Numbered from the stretch's first letter, positions 51,011 to 59,601 are shown. The stretch: DNA of 64,000 bases from JAAYZM01 sp964510785 (GCA_964510785.1 CAZECM010000002.1:65650-129649); one strand, 5' to 3'. The notes: generated by a model from the sequence alone, not told the origin. Numbers and translations: made by a program.

Positions 51011-53883
51011 ACGAGATCGAGGTGACGGTCGTGAGTCGCAAGGGCGGCGACCGGGACGGGGCCCGCAACGGCACGACGGCGCACGCCGACGTCGGCACGC
51101 GGTGGCGCGCGGCGACCTCGATGGGCGCCCTCGTGGTGCGGCGCCGCGCGTGGCGCGACCGCGGCCTGCTGCTCGTGTCGATGCTGCTCGTGGTCGCCTC
51201 GACGCTGCTGTCCGTCGTCGCGCCCCGGCTCGTGCTCGACGTCGTGGACCGCGGCGCCGCCGACGTCCTCGAGCGCGCCGGCGACCGCGCCCAGATCCTG
51301 CTGCACGCGAGCGTCGGCAACTCGGCCTCCGAGACCGCGGGGCTGCGCGGCGAGCTCTTCGAGCAGTTCCTCGAGGCGGCCGAGGACGTGGGCGAGCACC
51401 TGCCACCCACGCTCGCACGCGTCGCGGGAGAGACCTCGAGCGCCGTCGTCACGCCCGTGGTGAGGGTCTCGGCCATCGAGGTCCCGATCGCCGAGAGCGC
51501 CTCGGGCGAGGGGGCCGACGGCGTGGTCCGGGTGCTCGAGCCCGTCACGTGGGAGGGCACCCGGGAGCTGCAGGTGTTCAGCCTCGACGTGGGTGTCCCC
51601 GCGGCCGGGCTGCTGCGGGTCGTCGAAGGGACGATGCCCGGCCCCCCGGGACCCCGGGTGAACGAGCGCAACCCGCTCGAGATCGCCGTGACGGCCCCCG
51701 TCGCCGAGGAGCTCGGCCTCGAGCTCGGTTCCGAGATCGGGCTGACGTCGCGCGCGAGCGCCGCCGAGTGGGTGCGGCTCGTCGGCATCGTCGAACCGGT
51801 CGACCCGGCGGCTGCCGTGTGGACCATCGCCCCCGAGACGCTCGAGCCCCGCACGCGCGCCGCCCGCGCGGAGTCGCCCGCCTACGCCCGGGGCACCGTG
51901 GTCGCGGACGCCGCGGCGGCCGCAGCGCTCGTGAGCGCGCTCGACCAGCCCGCGAAGGGCACGATCCGGATCGCCGTGCAGCCCGCCGCGTTCGACGCCG
52001 CGACGGCCGCCGCCGCCAGCACCGAGCTCGCGACGGTCCGCTCGGACCCCACGTCGCTGACCCCCGCGCTGCGCTTCGTGACCTTCTCCGCGGAGTTCGA
52101 CAAGCTGCTCGCCTCGTACCCCACGACGGCCCGCGCCGCGCTCGCCCAGATGTCCGTCGTCGCGGCCGGCGTGGTGGGCGTCGCCGCCGTCGTCATCGGG
52201 CTCTTCGCCCGCCTGCTCGTGGTCCGTCGCTCGGGGCAGATCGCGCTCGAGCGGGCACGCGGCTCCACGGTGCTCGCCGTCGCCGGGCGCCTGCTCGCCG
52301 AGTCGCTCGTCGTGGCGGCGCTCGGCCTCGGCGCGGGGATCGCGCTGTCCCAGCTCTTCGTCGCGGGGCTCCAGGGCACCGCGCTGCCGCTCGCCGCAGT
52401 CGGGCTCGCCGCCGTGGCGTCCGCGCCAGTCCTCGGCGCGATGGCCGCCCGCGGCGCGTGGACGGGACGGCGCGAGCCCGCCAACCGGCAGGACCGGGTG
52501 CGGCTCGCCAAGCGACGGCGCGTCAAGCGGCTCGTGGTCGAGCTGACGGTCGCGGCGCTCACGGCCGTCGGGGTGCTCACCCTGCGGGGTCGCGGGGTGC
52601 TCCAGACCCAGACGGACGGCATCGACCCGTTCCTCGCCGTCGTCCCCCTCTTGCTGTGCCTCACCGTCACGCTCGTCGTCGTGCGCCTGTTCCCCTACCC
52701 CGTGCGCGCCGTCGGTGCCCTGACGCGCCGTTCGCGCGGACCGCTCGGGCTGCTCGCCGCAGCCACGGCGAGCCGCTCGGTCGCGATCCTGCCGCTGCTC
52801 GCCCTGACCCTCGGCGTCGGGATCACGACGGCGGGCGGGCTGCAGGTCGGCACCGTCAACGACGGGCAGGAGGCCGCCGCCTGGGAGCGCGTGGGGGCCG
52901 ACGCCCGCATCGACGCGGCGCTCACCGCCGACGAGCTCGCGGCCCTGCGCACCGCCGAGGGTGTCACGCACGTCGCGACCGGCATCGTCGCCGCGACCAC
53001 GGTCGACCTCGGGCCGGTCTCCGACGAGTTCACGGTGGCCGCCGTCGAGCGGGCGTTCCTCGACGTGCTCGCGCAGGTGCCCGGCGTCGACCCGAGCTCG
53101 CTCGAGCCGGCCTTCGTCGACGCGGGGGAAGGCGAGCCGGTCGCGATGGTCGTGGACCCGCGCATCGCCTCGCGGATGTCCGACGAGGCGGTCTCGCTCT
53201 ACTTCGGTCCCGCGTTCCTGAGCGGCCGCGTCGTGGGGACGACCACGGTCTCGCTCGCCGGGTACGTCGACGGGCCCACGATCTTCGTCGACCTCGCCCA
53301 GGTGGACGCGCGCATGAAGGAGCCCCGCACCCGGACCACCGTGTGGGTCACGGGCCCGGGGGCGGACGCCGCCGTCGAGCACGTGCCCGACGCCGCGCAG
53401 CTCGCGACCACGCGCACGCAGTGGCTCGAGGCGAACCGCGGCTCCGCGCTCGTCGGGGGTGTGCAGTCGATGCTCGTCTACGCCGTCGTCACCGTCGCCC
53501 TGCTCGTCGCGATGGCGCTCGTGGCGACCGTGCTCGCCGGGGCGCACGCGCGCGGCATCGTGCTGTCGATGCTGCGCACTCTCGGCCTGCGCGCGGGCTA
53601 CGGCTGGTGGCTCGCGGTGAGCGAGCTCGCGCCCGTGGTGCTCGCCGCGCTGGCCGGCGGCATCTTCGCCGGGACGGCGATCCTCGTGCTGCTCGGGCCC
53701 ACGCTCGGGCTCGTCGTCCTCACCGGCGGCGTGGCCGATCCACCTCTCGTGATCGAGCCCATGTTCGTGCTCGCCGTCGTCGCCGTGGCCGTCGTGCTGC
53801 TCGGCGTGGCCGTCCTCGCCGAGGTGCTCACGCACCGACGCGACAAGCTCAGCGAAGTCCTCAGGGTTGGAGCCACGTCATGA
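51007..53883 (+). CDS. FtsX-like ABC permease, second subunit (958 aa)
   Basis: This second large permease of the operon starts with a basic region and a helix at about residues 53-75 (LLLVSMLLVVASTLLSVVAP). Extracytoplasmic regions follow, with FtsX-type bundles near 380-490 (SVVAAGVVGVAAVVIGLFA, LERARGSTVLAVAGRLLAES) and 815-950 (VYAVVTVALLVAMALVATVL, MLRTLGLRAGYGWWLAVSE). It also has helices near 515, 545 and 590. The ATG overlaps the previous stop by 4 nt. A very long frame in the same register through the upstream gene is only a shadow. Likely forms a heterodimeric exporter with the 1160-aa protein. Confidence 0.87.
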   Translation: MNEIEVTVVSRKGGDRDGARNGTTAHADVGTRWRAATSMGALVVRRRAWRDRGLLLVSMLLVVASTLLSVVAPRLVLDVVDRGAADVLERAGDRAQILLHASVGNSASETAGLRGELFEQFLEAAEDVGEHLPPTLARVAGETSSAVVTPVVRVSAIEVPIAESASGEGADGVVRVLEPVTWEGTRELQVFSLDVGVPAAGLLRVVEGTMPGPPGPRVNERNPLEIAVTAPVAEELGLELGSEIGLTSRASAAEWVRLVGIVEPVDPAAAVWTIAPETLEPRTRAARAESPAYARGTVVADAAAAAALVSALDQPAKGTIRIAVQPAAFDAATAAAASTELATVRSDPTSLTPALRFVTFSAEFDKLLASYPTTARAALAQMSVVAAGVVGVAAVVIGLFARLLVVRRSGQIALERARGSTVLAVAGRLLAESLVVAALGLGAGIALSQLFVAGLQGTALPLAAVGLAAVASAPVLGAMAARGAWTGRREPANRQDRVRLAKRRRVKRLVVELTVAALTAVGVLTLRGRGVLQTQTDGIDPFLAVVPLLLCLTVTLVVVRLFPYPVRAVGALTRRSRGPLGLLAAATASRSVAILPLLALTLGVGITTAGGLQVGTVNDGQEAAAWERVGADARIDAALTADELAALRTAEGVTHVATGIVAATTVDLGPVSDEFTVAAVERAFLDVLAQVPGVDPSSLEPAFVDAGEGEPVAMVVDPRIASRMSDEAVSLYFGPAFLSGRVVGTTTVSLAGYVDGPTIFVDLAQVDARMKEPRTRTTVWVTGPGADAAVEHVPDAAQLATTRTQWLEANRGSALVGGVQSMLVYAVVTVALLVAMALVATVLAGAHARGIVLSMLRTLGLRAGYGWWLAVSELAPVVLAALAGGIFAGTAILVLLGPTLGLVVLTGGVADPPLVIEPMFVLAVVAVAVVLLGVAVLAEVLTHRRDKLSEVLRVGATS

Positions 53884-54854
53884 CCGAACAGCTCACGCCG
53901 ACGACGTCCCCCGGGGCGGCGACGCGCACGCACCACGAGTACGGCGCCGACGCGCTCATCATGTGCGACTCGCTCGTGCGCATCTACCAGGTGGACCAGA
54001 TCGAGGTGCAGGCGCTGCAAGGGCTCGACCTGCTCGTCGAGGCGGGCGAGATGATCGCGATCGTGGGGGCGTCCGGCTCGGGCAAGTCGACGCTCCTCAA
54101 CGTGCTGTCCGGCCTCGACGTGCCGACGGCGGGGCGCGCACGCGTGGCGGGCTGGGACCTGCTGCGCATGTCGCACGCGGACCGGCTCGCCTACCGCCGC
54201 TCCGTGGTGGGCTTCATCTGGCAGCAGACGGCGCGCAACCTCTTGCCGTACCTGACCGCCCAGGAGAACGTCTCGCTCCCGATGGCCTTCGCCGGGGTGC
54301 GCGGCAAGCAGCGTGCCCGCCGCACGAGCGAGCTGCTCGAGGCGCTCGGCATGGGCGACAAGGCGGCCCGGCGCCCGGGTGAGCTCTCGGGCGGCGAGCA
54401 GCAGCGCGTCGCGATCGCCGTGGCCCTCGCCAACTCGCCGCAGGTGCTCTTCGCGGACGAGCCCACGGGAGAGCTCGACTCCGCGACGGGCGACGACGTG
54501 TTCGCGGCGCTGCGCTCGGCCAACACCGAGCTCGGTGCGACCGTCGTCATCGTGACGCACGACGACGAGGTGTCCACGCAGGTGGGCCGCACCGTGGCGA
54601 TCCGCGACGGGCGCACGAGCTCCGAGGTCGTGCGCCGCACGGAGGTGGACGAGTTCGGCCAGCACTCCGTGATCGCCGAGGAGTACGCGATGCTCGACCG
54701 CGCCGGACGGCTGCAGCTGCCCGCCGAGTACCGGTCGTCGCTCGGGCTGCGCGACCGCGTGCGCCTCGAGCTCGAGTCCGACCACGTGGGGGTGTGGCCC
54801 GACGGCGTGCCACGCACACCGTCGAGCACCGAGCAGGACGGAGAGCGGTCGTGA
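53880..54854 (+). CDS. LolD/MacB-type ABC ATPase with C-terminal AbrB-like domain
   Basis: This ATPase has 324 aa, about 80 more than a usual LolD-type protein. Residues about 30-250 are the ATPase: GASGSGKSTLLNVLSGLD, FIWQQTARNLLPYLTAQE, LSGGEQQRVAIAVALA, VLFADEPTGELDS and IVTHDDEVSTQ. The last ~60 residues hold a swapped-hairpin-like motif, AMLDRAGRLQLPAEYRSSLG followed by LRDRVRLELE and VGVWPDG. This matches the SpoVT/AbrB (MazE) pattern x-D-x-x-G-R-x-x-L-P. Such a fusion could give dimerisation or DNA binding. ATG overlaps the permease stop; GTGA overlap to the next ATPase. Confidence 0.87.
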   Translation: MTEQLTPTTSPGAATRTHHEYGADALIMCDSLVRIYQVDQIEVQALQGLDLLVEAGEMIAIVGASGSGKSTLLNVLSGLDVPTAGRARVAGWDLLRMSHADRLAYRRSVVGFIWQQTARNLLPYLTAQENVSLPMAFAGVRGKQRARRTSELLEALGMGDKAARRPGELSGGEQQRVAIAVALANSPQVLFADEPTGELDSATGDDVFAALRSANTELGATVVIVTHDDEVSTQVGRTVAIRDGRTSSEVVRRTEVDEFGQHSVIAEEYAMLDRAGRLQLPAEYRSSLGLRDRVRLELESDHVGVWPDGVPRTPSSTEQDGERS

Positions 54855-55663
54855 GCGAACCCACCACGCGACGAGCGTTGCGCGAGTCGGCGGCCGGTGC
54901 CGCGGCGGCCGGCACTGCGGCGGCGGAGGGCTCGCCGTCGGCCACTCCTGACGTCAGCGGGCAGCCCGCGATCGCCGTGCGCGGCGTCTCGCGCGTGTAC
55001 CCGGGCCCCGCGGGCCGCGAGGTGCACGCCCTGCGCGACGTGAGCTTCGACGTGCCGCGCGGCGAGCTCGTCGCGCTCGTCGGGCGCTCCGGCTCGGGCA
55101 AGACGACGCTGCTCAACTGCATCGGCGGGCTCGACCGGCCCACGTCCGGCACCGTGCACCTCGGCGGGCGCGACGTCACGACGCTGTCCGAGCGCGAGCG
55201 CACGGCGCTGCGGCGCGACGAGGTCGCCTTCGTGTTCCAGACCTTCGGGCTCGTCCCCATGCTCACGGCCGCGGAGAACGTGGGCCTGCCGATGCGGCTG
55301 CGGCACGTGCGGCCCGCCGAGCGCGAGGAGCGCGTCGCTCACCTGCTCGACCTCGTGGGGCTCGCCAAGCACAGCCAGCAGCGGCCCGGGGAGCTCTCGG
55401 GCGGGCAGCAGCAGCGCGTCGCGATCGCCCGCGCGCTCGCCAACTCGCCGCACGTGCTCATCGCGGACGAGCCCACCGGGCAGCTCGACGCGGAGACCGG
55501 AAAGACGATCATGGCGCTCCTGCAGTCCGTGGTGCGCGCGCAGGGCATGACGGCGCTCATCTCGACGCACGACCAGTCCCTCATGGCCCTGGCGGACCGC
55601 ACCGTCCGCCTGGCCGACGGCCACCTGGTCACCCCCGAGCCCCTCCCCACCCCCGCGAGGTAG
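54851..55663 (+). CDS. LolD/MacB-type ABC ATPase (second)
   Basis: This is the second ATPase of the operon, 270 aa, with an Ala-rich N-terminal tail (about 40 aa) not found in most relatives. Core motifs: GRSGSGKTTLLNCIGGLD, FVFQTFGLVPMLTAAEN, LSGGQQQRVAIARALA, VLIADEPTGQLDAETG and ISTHDQSLMALADRTV. The GTG overlaps the AbrB-tailed ATPase stop by 4 nt. Two ATPases and two permeases suggest a heterotetrameric exporter. The C-terminal residues PAR and the TAG stop lie within the left arm of a palindromic repeat (55652-55663), so the repeat has landed at the gene end. Confidence 0.92.
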   Translation: MSEPTTRRALRESAAGAAAAGTAAAEGSPSATPDVSGQPAIAVRGVSRVYPGPAGREVHALRDVSFDVPRGELVALVGRSGSGKTTLLNCIGGLDRPTSGTVHLGGRDVTTLSERERTALRRDEVAFVFQTFGLVPMLTAAENVGLPMRLRHVRPAEREERVAHLLDLVGLAKHSQQRPGELSGGQQQRVAIARALANSPHVLIADEPTGQLDAETGKTIMALLQSVVRAQGMTALISTHDQSLMALADRTVRLADGHLVTPEPLPTPAR

Positions 55664-55737
55664 GTCTGTAGGCGCGAGGTAGGGCCGTATACGCACCGCT
55701 CGGACCTACCCCGGCGCGCACCGCACTACCTCGCGGG
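55652..55737. repeat. related nested palindromic element
   Basis: Outer arms CCCGCGAGGTAG (55652-55663) and CTACCTCGCGGG (55726-55737) are perfect 12-bp inverted repeats. Inner arms GGTAGGGCCG (55678-55687) and CGGACCTACC (55701-55710) pair at 9 of 10 positions. The GAGGTAG core is shared with the elements at 39049 and 58222. The left arm includes the last codons and stop of the ATPase gene. Confidence 0.7.
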
Positions 55738-55842
55738 ACCGTGGGGAATCGGGCGCGGGGGCGCGGTGGATCTGCCAGAGTGGGATCGGCCGACGTCGCA
55801 CCACGGCGGGCCGTAGTCACCGGACCAGGAGGCACCCCGCAC

Positions 55843-57144
55843 ATGACCACCACCCCCGCCGACGAGGCCCCGGCCACCGCACCGACCGACACCGTCACGG
55901 TCCGCACCGGCCCGCTCGCGGACGCGCGCGCCCAGCTCGGCAAGGCCGCCGAGATCCTCGGCCTGAGCGACGGCATGCACCAGATGCTCGCGAGCTCGCG
56001 GCGCGAGATCAACGTGACGATCCCGCTGCGCCGCGACGACGGCACCGTCGAGCTGTTCAGCGGCTATCGCGTGCAGCACAACGTCTCGCGCGGGCCGGGC
56101 AAGGGCGGGTTGCGCTACTCCAAGCACGTCGACCTCGACGAGGTTCGCGCGCTCGCGATGCTCATGACGTGGAAGTGCGCCGTGGTCGAGCTCCCCTACG
56201 GCGGGGCGAAGGGCGGCGTGACGATCGACGCGCGCTCGTACTCCCAGGGCGAGCTCGAGCGCGTCACGCGCCGGTACACGAGCGAGATCATGCCGATGAT
56301 CGGCCCGGAGCGGGACATCCCCGCCCCCGACCTCGGCACCGACGAGCGCACCATGGCCTGGATCATGGACACGTACTCCGTCAACCACGGGTACACGATC
56401 CCCGCCGTCGTCACGGGCAAGCCGCTCGAGATCGGCGGTTCCCTCGGGCGCCCGACGGCGACGTCGGCCGGCGTCGTGCACACCCTCGCCGCCGCGATCG
56501 CGGAGCGTGGGCTGCGCACCAAGGACGCGACCGTCGCGATCCAGGGCTTCGGCAAGGTCGGCTCGCACGCCGCCGCGATCCTGCACGAGCAGGGGGCACG
56601 GATCGTGGGTGTCTCGGACGAGTTCGGCGCCCTGTTCCGGGCCGAGGGCCTCGACATCCCGGCCGTGTTCGACCACGTCGCCCGCACGGGATCCGTGGTC
56701 GGCTTCCCCGGCGCCGACCCTCTCTCCAACACCGAGCTCCTCGCGCTCGAGGTGGACGTGCTCGTCCCGGCCGCCGTCGAGGGCGTGATCAACGAGCAGA
56801 CCGCCCCGCTCGTGCGTGCCGCGTGGGTGGTCGAGGGCGCCAACGGGCCGACGACGGCCGCCGGGGACAAGATCCTCGCCGAGCGGGGCGTCGTCGTCGT
56901 CCCCGACATCCTGGCCAACGCCGGCGGTGTCGTCGTCTCCTACTTCGAGTGGGTCCAGGCGAACCAGGCGTACTGGTGGACGCTGCCCGAGATCGAGGAG
57001 AAGCTCGCCGACCGCATGCGCAAGGGCTATGCCGACGTCGCGGCCCTGGCACAGCGGCAGAGTCTCTCGCTGCGCGACGCGGCGCTGTGCATCGGGGTGC
57101 GGCGCGTCGCCGAGGCGCACGAGATCCGCGGCCTGTACCCCTGA
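55843..57144 (+). CDS. Glu/Leu/Phe/Val dehydrogenase (probable glutamate dehydrogenase)
   Basis: This NAD(P)-dependent amino acid dehydrogenase has 433 aa. The substrate/catalytic segment GPGKGGLRYSKHV and TWKCAVVELPYGGAKGGV contain the conserved Lys residues, and PAPDLGTDERTMAWIMDTYS contains the catalytic Asp. The Rossmann part has VAIQGFGKVGSHAAAILHE. The FEWVQANQAYWWT and IRGLYP endings are typical of the family's smaller glutamate dehydrogenases. The ATG has AGGAGG upstream. It stands alone, separated from the ABC operon by the palindromic element; glutamate is the likely substrate, though leucine or phenylalanine types are not excluded. Confidence 0.9.
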   Translation: MTTTPADEAPATAPTDTVTVRTGPLADARAQLGKAAEILGLSDGMHQMLASSRREINVTIPLRRDDGTVELFSGYRVQHNVSRGPGKGGLRYSKHVDLDEVRALAMLMTWKCAVVELPYGGAKGGVTIDARSYSQGELERVTRRYTSEIMPMIGPERDIPAPDLGTDERTMAWIMDTYSVNHGYTIPAVVTGKPLEIGGSLGRPTATSAGVVHTLAAAIAERGLRTKDATVAIQGFGKVGSHAAAILHEQGARIVGVSDEFGALFRAEGLDIPAVFDHVARTGSVVGFPGADPLSNTELLALEVDVLVPAAVEGVINEQTAPLVRAAWVVEGANGPTTAAGDKILAERGVVVVPDILANAGGVVVSYFEWVQANQAYWWTLPEIEEKLADRMRKGYADVAALAQRQSLSLRDAALCIGVRRVAEAHEIRGLYP

Positions 57145-57239
57145 TCGTGGACCTCCCAGCGACCTCCCAGGCTGCTGGGGCACACTGGACGCCGCCCGGC
57201 ACACCGTCCGGCGATCCGTCTCACCCCTGGAGCTTCCTC

Positions 57240-58199
57240 GTGCGCCGAGCAGTACTGTCCCCGATCGCTGTCGTCCTCGGGGCGTCGCTCGTCCTCGTCG
57301 GGTGCGCCTCCAACAGCCCCTCGGACGACACCGACACGAGCGGCACGCCGTCGGCCACCGCTCCGGAGGCCCAGGCGACCCTGTCCGCCGACGTCCCCGC
57401 CGACCGGCTGCCGACCGCTTCCGGAGCGTTCGGCGAGAAGCCCGAGTTCACGTTTCCCTCCTCGACCCACCTCGCCGACGGCGCCATCCAGGTGCTCTCC
57501 GAGGGCGACGGCGTCGTCGTCGAGGCCGGTGACCTGCTGCTCGCGAACTACCTCGGCCAGGTGTGGGACGGCGAGGTCTTCGACAACTCCTACGACCGTG
57601 GCGAGCCCGCCGCGTTCCCGATCGGTGCCGGCTACGTCGTGACCGGCTGGGACCAGGGTCTCGTGGGCCAGAAGGTCGGCTCGCGCGTGCTGCTGTCCCT
57701 GCCGCCGTCGCTCGGCTACGGCGCCACCGGCAACCCGAACGCCGGGATCGAGGGCACGGACACCATCGTCTTCGTGGTCGACATCGTGGACACGTTCGGG
57801 GCCTCCGCCGCGGGCGAGGCCGACGCCACCCCCGGCGACGCGCTGCCCGCCGACGGGCCCCAGGTGACGGGCGCGCTCGGCGAGCCGGCGACGCTGACGC
57901 TCCCCGAGGGTGCCGCGGCGCCCACCGAGCAGGGTCTTGTCCACCTCGGCACGGGTTCCGGGGCGGCCGTAGCCGACGGCGACCAGGTCGTGGTGCACTA
58001 CGCGATCGAGTCCTTCGACGAGAACGAGGGGTACTCCTCCTGGACCAACGGCACGCCCGAGCAGCTCCCGGTGAGCGCCGGTTCGCCCCTCGAGGAGCTC
58101 GTGGGGGTGCCGGTCGGCAGCCGCGTCCTGATCACGGTGCCCGAGGCCACGGGCCAGGCCGCCTTCGTCATCGTGATGGACGTCATCGCGATCACCTGA
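57240..58199 (+). CDS. FKBP-type peptidyl-prolyl isomerase lipoprotein, two FKBP domains
   Basis: This extracytoplasmic folding catalyst has 319 aa. It has a lipobox LVGC with Cys at 22 and an acidic Ser/Thr linker. The first FKBP domain (about 80-185) contains NYLGQVWDGEVFDNSYDRGE, GWDQGLVGQKVGSRVLLSLP, LGYGATGNP and DTIVFVVDIVDTF. A second, degenerate FKBP-like domain (about 200-319) lacks the usual Y-D-F-D pocket; its FDENEGYSSWTNGTPEQLPV has lost most of it. The GTG at 57240 has GGAG 8 nt upstream. A second domain of this kind may be structural or chaperone-only. Confidence 0.88.
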   Translation: MRRAVLSPIAVVLGASLVLVGCASNSPSDDTDTSGTPSATAPEAQATLSADVPADRLPTASGAFGEKPEFTFPSSTHLADGAIQVLSEGDGVVVEAGDLLLANYLGQVWDGEVFDNSYDRGEPAAFPIGAGYVVTGWDQGLVGQKVGSRVLLSLPPSLGYGATGNPNAGIEGTDTIVFVVDIVDTFGASAAGEADATPGDALPADGPQVTGALGEPATLTLPEGAAAPTEQGLVHLGTGSGAAVADGDQVVVHYAIESFDENEGYSSWTNGTPEQLPVSAGSPLEELVGVPVGSRVLITVPEATGQAAFVIVMDVIAIT

Positions 58200-58221
58200 G
58201 TCCCCCACCTCCCTCCTTGCC

Positions 58222-58287
58222 GAGGTAGTGAGGATTCCCCGAGGTAGTGACTCCGCAATCACTTGCTCGGGGAATCCTCACGACTTC
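58222..58287. repeat. dispersed palindromic element, copy 2 (intergenic)
   Basis: Left arm 58222-58242 is identical to the left arm of the copy at 39049-39069, and the centre is identical for a further 20 nt. The right arm (58267-58287) is diverged at its outer end. It lies between convergent fkbp and ispH and could act as a terminator for both. Confidence 0.78.
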
Positions 58288-58354
58288 GCGAGCTCACACG
58301 GGCAGTCGCCTGGGAGGACGGGCGCCTCGGGGGGCGCCGTCGGGCACGAAGTGC

Positions 58355-59390
58355 CTAGGAGACGTGGTCGATCTTGAGCTCGGGGCGCTCGCCCCGGCGC
58401 GGGCGCGGGGGCGCCTGGCCCGCGGCCTTGAGGTCGGCGCGCAGCTCGCGCGGCAGCGAGAACATGAGGTCCTCCGTGGCGGTCCGCACCTCCTCGACGT
58501 CGGCGTAGCCGTGCTCGGCGAGCAGCTCGATGACCTCGCGCACGAGGATCTCGGGCACGGAGGCGCCGGAGGTCAGTCCCACCGTCGTCACGCCGTCGAA
58601 CCACGCGGGATCGATCTCGGCCGCGTAGTCGACGAGGTAGGAGGCGTCCGCCCCGGCGTCGAGAGCGACCTCGACCAGGCGCACCGAGTTCGAGGAGTTC
58701 GTCGAGCCGACGACGATGACGAGCTCGCAGGCCGGCGCGAGCTTCTTGACGGCCACCTGGCGGTTCTGGGTGGCGTAGCAGATGTCGTCGCTCGGCGGGT
58801 CCTGCAGCTTCGGGAAGCGGTCGCGCAGGCGGCGGANNNNNNNNNNCCATGGTCTCGTCGACCGAGAGCGTGGTCTGCGAGAGCCAGATGACCTTCTCGG
58901 GGTCGCGCACCTCGACGGCGTCGACGTCGTCCGGGGAGTTGACGACCTGGATGTGCTCGGGCGCCTCGCCGTGCGTGCCCTCGACCTCCTCGTGGCCCTC
59001 GTGGCCGATGAGCAGGATGTCGTAGTCGTCGCTCGCGAAGCGGACCGCTTCCTTGTGGACCTTCGTGACGAGGGGGCACGTCGCGTCGATCGTCTGCAGG
59101 TTGCGCACCGCCGCAGCCGCGTGGACCGCCGGGGAGACGCCGTGCGCCGAGAACACGACGCGCGCGCCCTCGGGCACCTCGTCGGTCTCGTTGACGAAGA
59201 TCGCGCCCCGCTTGGCGAGCGTCTCGACCACGAACTTGTTGTGGACGATCTCCTTGCGCACGTACACGGGCGCACCGTAGTGGTCGAGCGCCTTCTCGAC
59301 CGCGATCACCGCTCGGTCCACACCCGCGCAGTACCCACGAGGGGCGGCGAGCAGGACGCGCTTGGCGCCGGGCATCGAGGTAGCAGTCAC
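58355..59390 (-). CDS. ispH: 4-hydroxy-3-methylbut-2-enyl diphosphate reductase (gap inside)
   Basis: IspH is the [4Fe-4S] enzyme of the last step of the MEP isoprenoid pathway. The first 181 residues (to 58848) and the last 161 (from 58837) are in different frames only because a run of N of arbitrary length lies between them. Cluster cysteines are seen in PRGYCAGVDRAV, DATCPLVTKVHKEA and ICYATQNRQ; GHEGHEEVEGTHGE is also conserved. Across the gap the family reads DETM-ETV-RRLR, so only about 6-7 real bases are probably missing. The start is taken as GTG 59390, about 8 nt after a TAGGAT box (leaderless); the ATG 9 nt upstream overlaps that box. Confidence 0.92.
58838..58847. other. scaffold gap (about 10 N) in ispH
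   Basis: Run of undetermined bases. The surrounding protein sequence indicates that the true gap is shorter than the Ns shown (missing residues near Glu-Thr-Val). Confidence 0.95.
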
Positions 59391-59397
59391 GCTCCCC

Positions 59398-59403
59398 ATC
59401 CTA
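59398..59403 (-). promoter_or_regulatory. leaderless -10 box of ispH
   Basis: TAGGAT on the minus strand (59403-59398), 7 nt before the GTG at 59390. Confidence 0.45.
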
Positions 59404-59448
59404 AGCCGCGCCCCGTCGGCCCCTCCCGCCCCCGTCGCAGCCCGAGCT

Positions 59449-59571
59449 CGCTTGAGCCGTCCGCGCACTCCTTGGTACTCAAGCGACATAGCTCGCGCAA
59501 CGCGCCGCGCGACACGCCGAGGGGCCCGCGCAGCCAGGTCACTCTGGCCCCAGGGAGTGCGCGGACGGCTC
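59449..59571. repeat. nested inverted repeat between ispH and xseA
   Basis: Perfect 18-bp arms, GAGCCGTCCGCGCACTCC at 59454-59471 and its complement at 59554-59571, enclose an 82-bp centre. A smaller pair, CGCTTGAG (59449-59456) and CTCAAGCG (59478-59485), overlaps the left arm. It lies in the 211-bp divergent region between ispH and xseA and shows no coding potential. The layout resembles a miniature transposable element or a regulatory cruciform. Confidence 0.65.
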
Positions 59572-59601
59572 GTGTGGGTGGGGCGTGGGAAGGTGGGGGC
59601 C

